The notes below the pieces were generated by a model. The model was not told where the DNA came from. It saw only the letters and a program-made list of their open reading frames with translations, and did no database searches. From contig CM038466.1 of the NCBI GenBank assembly GCA_021464415.1, positions 31,464,833-31,528,832 on the forward strand: a stretch of 64,000 bases of DNA, given 5' to 3'. The position numbers and the translations under genes are program-made. Source of the stretch: Lonicera japonica (taxonomy: Eukaryota; Streptophyta; Magnoliopsida; Dipsacales; Caprifoliaceae). Shown here piece after piece: positions 61,703 through 64,000 of this stretch. Each line of letters starts with the position of its first letter. Positions within the stretch are counted from its first letter, which is position 1.

Positions 61703-64000
61703 ATGACTAATACTAGCAATTTTAGCGCTGCCAAGTGGAGTTCCAATCCCAAGGTGTTTGCGAACGGTAAAATATGATGTTGGGAAATTTAACGGGAAAA
61801 AAGTAAACTTCGGGATGTGGCAATGTCAGATGCGTGATATTTTAATTATGAGAATCCGCAAATATGTCCCTCGGGTCCCAACATCTAATTTGGGGGTCTA
61901 AAACATTAAAAGAAGTTCCATCGATTCATTCACTTTTATACGGTAATAATTCATATCATGTGTCCCTCTATCATATTCTAAATGTAGGAGGGTTCCTTCA
62001 GAGTTGCTAGTACGTTTTACGAAAAAACATACAAAAGAGTTGTGTAAAGGAAAAGTTTACAGATAAGCCTTTTCCTTACACGTTTATCTACAAAACCATG
62101 ATTCTATAGGGTTCGAGAACTATATTATAGATTGGGAAGGTGTTAAGCATCCGTTACATCCCTTTCGGTCTCTAGTGGTATTTCTATATTTATTCTATGT
62201 TGAAAAACTTTGATATTTTTATTGATATTCTAATAACTTTTGGAAGGAAAAAAAAAAAACAAACTGAACTTTATGCGAAAAACATAAAAATTGATGAAAA
62301 CCTTGTATTCCGTGATTCGTTGTTTGGTTTTGTCAAAATCTGAATTACTAATAACAAAAGTTTGTTTTATTTTTTTTGAAATTATAAGATTGATTCGGTA
62401 TTGTTTCCTTCGATAACAATATCAATTATCTCATTTGGTTAAATTAAAAAAAATTGAATCACATCGAAATTAATTTGATATGGAATTGAACTCTTGAGAA
62501 AAGTGTATCAGATATATTACAATCTATATATGAACAACATAATATATCCGAATTTAATTCTTAAGTAACTTTTATAAGTTTGAGTTTTGAAAACTTAGTT
62601 TTATCCTGGCGATAATGACTTTCTCTTCTTCTAGTTTTACAATGATTTTATCAGGATTTTTGAAAATAAGTTTTGTTTGAAAATGATAAATTATCAATAA
62701 CTTGACAAAAAGTTTATCCAATTAGAAAGTGGATATAGCAACAATATAAAAATTCTACATCTATAATTTAAGTTTAAACACTTAAGATAAAACATGGTAC
62801 GCATATATATAAAAACAGGTACACAAATATAAAACTTAATTTAAAAAGAAGTTTAGGTGATTACATCCTCGTCAATATAATATAAATAAGAGAGAAATAA
62901 AGTATTGCAGAGAAACCTCCGGTGTGTACTTGCTTTTTCCTCTTTGAAATATTTTCAACAGTTCAACTTTAGAAAGTGGCATTCCGGGTGCCAAGATTAA
63001 ATATGAGACTCTTGCGAAAATAAATGTTAGCAAATATGCTTCTAAAGAAAGCTTGAAGATTGAAAATATAAGAGAGATAGAGAGAATAAGGAATTTTGGT
63101 GTAAAACCTTTGTCCTTGAACTAATGGGGGTATAGGCCTATTTATAGAGCTGGGAGGGTTTTTTATGCGACAAACTTAACATTTACTTATTTGTCGTGCA
63201 ACAAATAGCTAAAGTGATAGGTTATGACATTATAATGTGTTAGAAAGTGATTGATTTGTGTTTAATGGGTTTCGTGCAACAAATTGGGTTTGTCGTGCGA
63301 CAAACGCGTTCAGTAGGCCCATTTGTTGTGCTAAAAACTCCCACGAAGCATGCTTTAGTGCATCGGTGAGTTCCAGACTCAATGTGAACTCTATAGGAGT
63401 TTTCTTTTAGGGTTCTTGTAAGGGTCAAGAATTAAGGCGTTTACATTAGTCCAATAAGGTTTGCATAAAGCATTAAAAGATATGACAATTAAGCCCACGT
63501 AATGGTTTAATGGTGATTGGGACAAGTATGACTTGTAAGCATGTACCATGATCTGATTGCACCTAGCTTTAAATGTGATGTACTACATGATGCGTCAGAA
63601 ATCCTTGATTAGTATATGAAAGATGCTTAAAGACAAACATATGAAGAAAATTATTGAGAATCGTTTATATTTTAAGAAGAAGCTTTTCATGTTCGATTAG
63701 ACTAGAGGAGTGCCCATGACCGAGCATATCGACGAGTTTAATAGGATTTTCTCTAATTTGTTAAACTTGGAAGTTTAGGTTGCAGATGAGGGATAAAGCT
63801 ATCTTGCTCCTAAATTCACTTTCGAATTTCTATGACCATTTGAGCACCCAGCTAATATATCGCAAGGAAAATGTGACATATGATGATATTTATTTAGCAT
63901 TGTTGGGTAATGAAAAATGGCTAAAGGAGAATGGTGAATCCTCAATGGATCTTTGTTTCCCCGGGGAAGGAGTGGCGAGAGGAAGCAATGGAGATAAGGA
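61703..64000 (+). pseudogene. Copia gag pseudogene, interrupted by a solo LTR, running off the window
   Basis: The first part (61703-61846) starts ATG and, after a one-base shift, reads GKFNGKKVNFGMWQCQMRD, the start of a Copia gag polyprotein. The frame stops at the solo LTR and resumes at 63451 with QxGLHKALKDM, where x is a stop codon. It continues through NRLYFKKKLF, EHIDEFNRIFSNLL and VTYDDIYLALLGN, all typical of the UBN2-type gag domain. Several stops and shifts show it is dead. The protease to RNase H part would lie to the right of the window. Confidence 0.8.
61847..63445 (-). mobile_element. Solo LTR, family A copy 3, inserted in the Copia gag
   Basis: TTAAT at 61842-61846 and TTAGT at 63446-63450 form a 5-bp TSD with one mismatch. 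The ends are TATGAGAATCCGC (mutated from TGTGAG) and GGCGTTTACA. It aligns with copy 2 reversed (CAAAACCATGATTCTATAGG, AGGTGTTAAGCA, CCCTTTCGGTCTCTAG). TATTTATA at 63139-63146 is the inverted TATA box. Decayed palindromes such as TTTGTCGTGCGACAAA lie at 63160-63330. Confidence 0.85.

Overview
The window looks like nuclear DNA of a flowering plant, most likely a eudicot. It is very AT-rich, the genes have many short exons with GT-AG introns, and the spacers are full of microsatellites and plant-type transposons. I cannot name the species.

Layout. Positions 1-7560 (minus strand) carry exons 1-17 of a glycoside hydrolase family 35 (GH35) beta-galactosidase gene whose last exon lies beyond the left edge. 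About 12.9 kb further on, 20500-32095 (minus strand) holds a second beta-galactosidase gene with 18 exons and the same exon phases, so the two are tandem duplicates. The second copy has one extra base in exon 11 that shifts the frame and gives an early stop. The third real gene is on the plus strand at 54503-57468: a three-exon B-class GATA zinc-finger factor with a C-terminal LLM motif, of the GNC/CGA1 type.

The spacers and several introns are built from mobile elements, many with clear target-site duplications (TSDs). There is a Mutator-like element at 12909-14145 (9-bp TSD), another probable one at 59951-60761 (9-bp TSD), hAT-like non-autonomous elements at 52369-52992 and 51217-51890 (8-bp TSDs), and a pair of related MITEs (small non-autonomous DNA transposons) flanking the GATA gene in opposite orientation. 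A family of about 300-400 bp foldback repeats has about ten copies, several inside beta-galactosidase introns. Three solo LTRs of one family lie at 38588-41407, 42537-43794 and 61847-63445, each with 5-bp TSDs; one contains a nested solo LTR of another family and one interrupts the gag gene of a decayed Copia element that runs off the right edge. The youngest solo LTR carries seven copies of the palindrome TGTCGCGCGACA in its U3 region, the most unusual signal in the window.

The two beta-galactosidases would be secreted enzymes trimming galactose from cell-wall polysaccharides; the GATA factor would act in the nucleus on greening and cytokinin or light responses. Nothing suggests the two gene types work together. 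All exon boundaries were read by eye from splice signals, phase and similarity between the copies.
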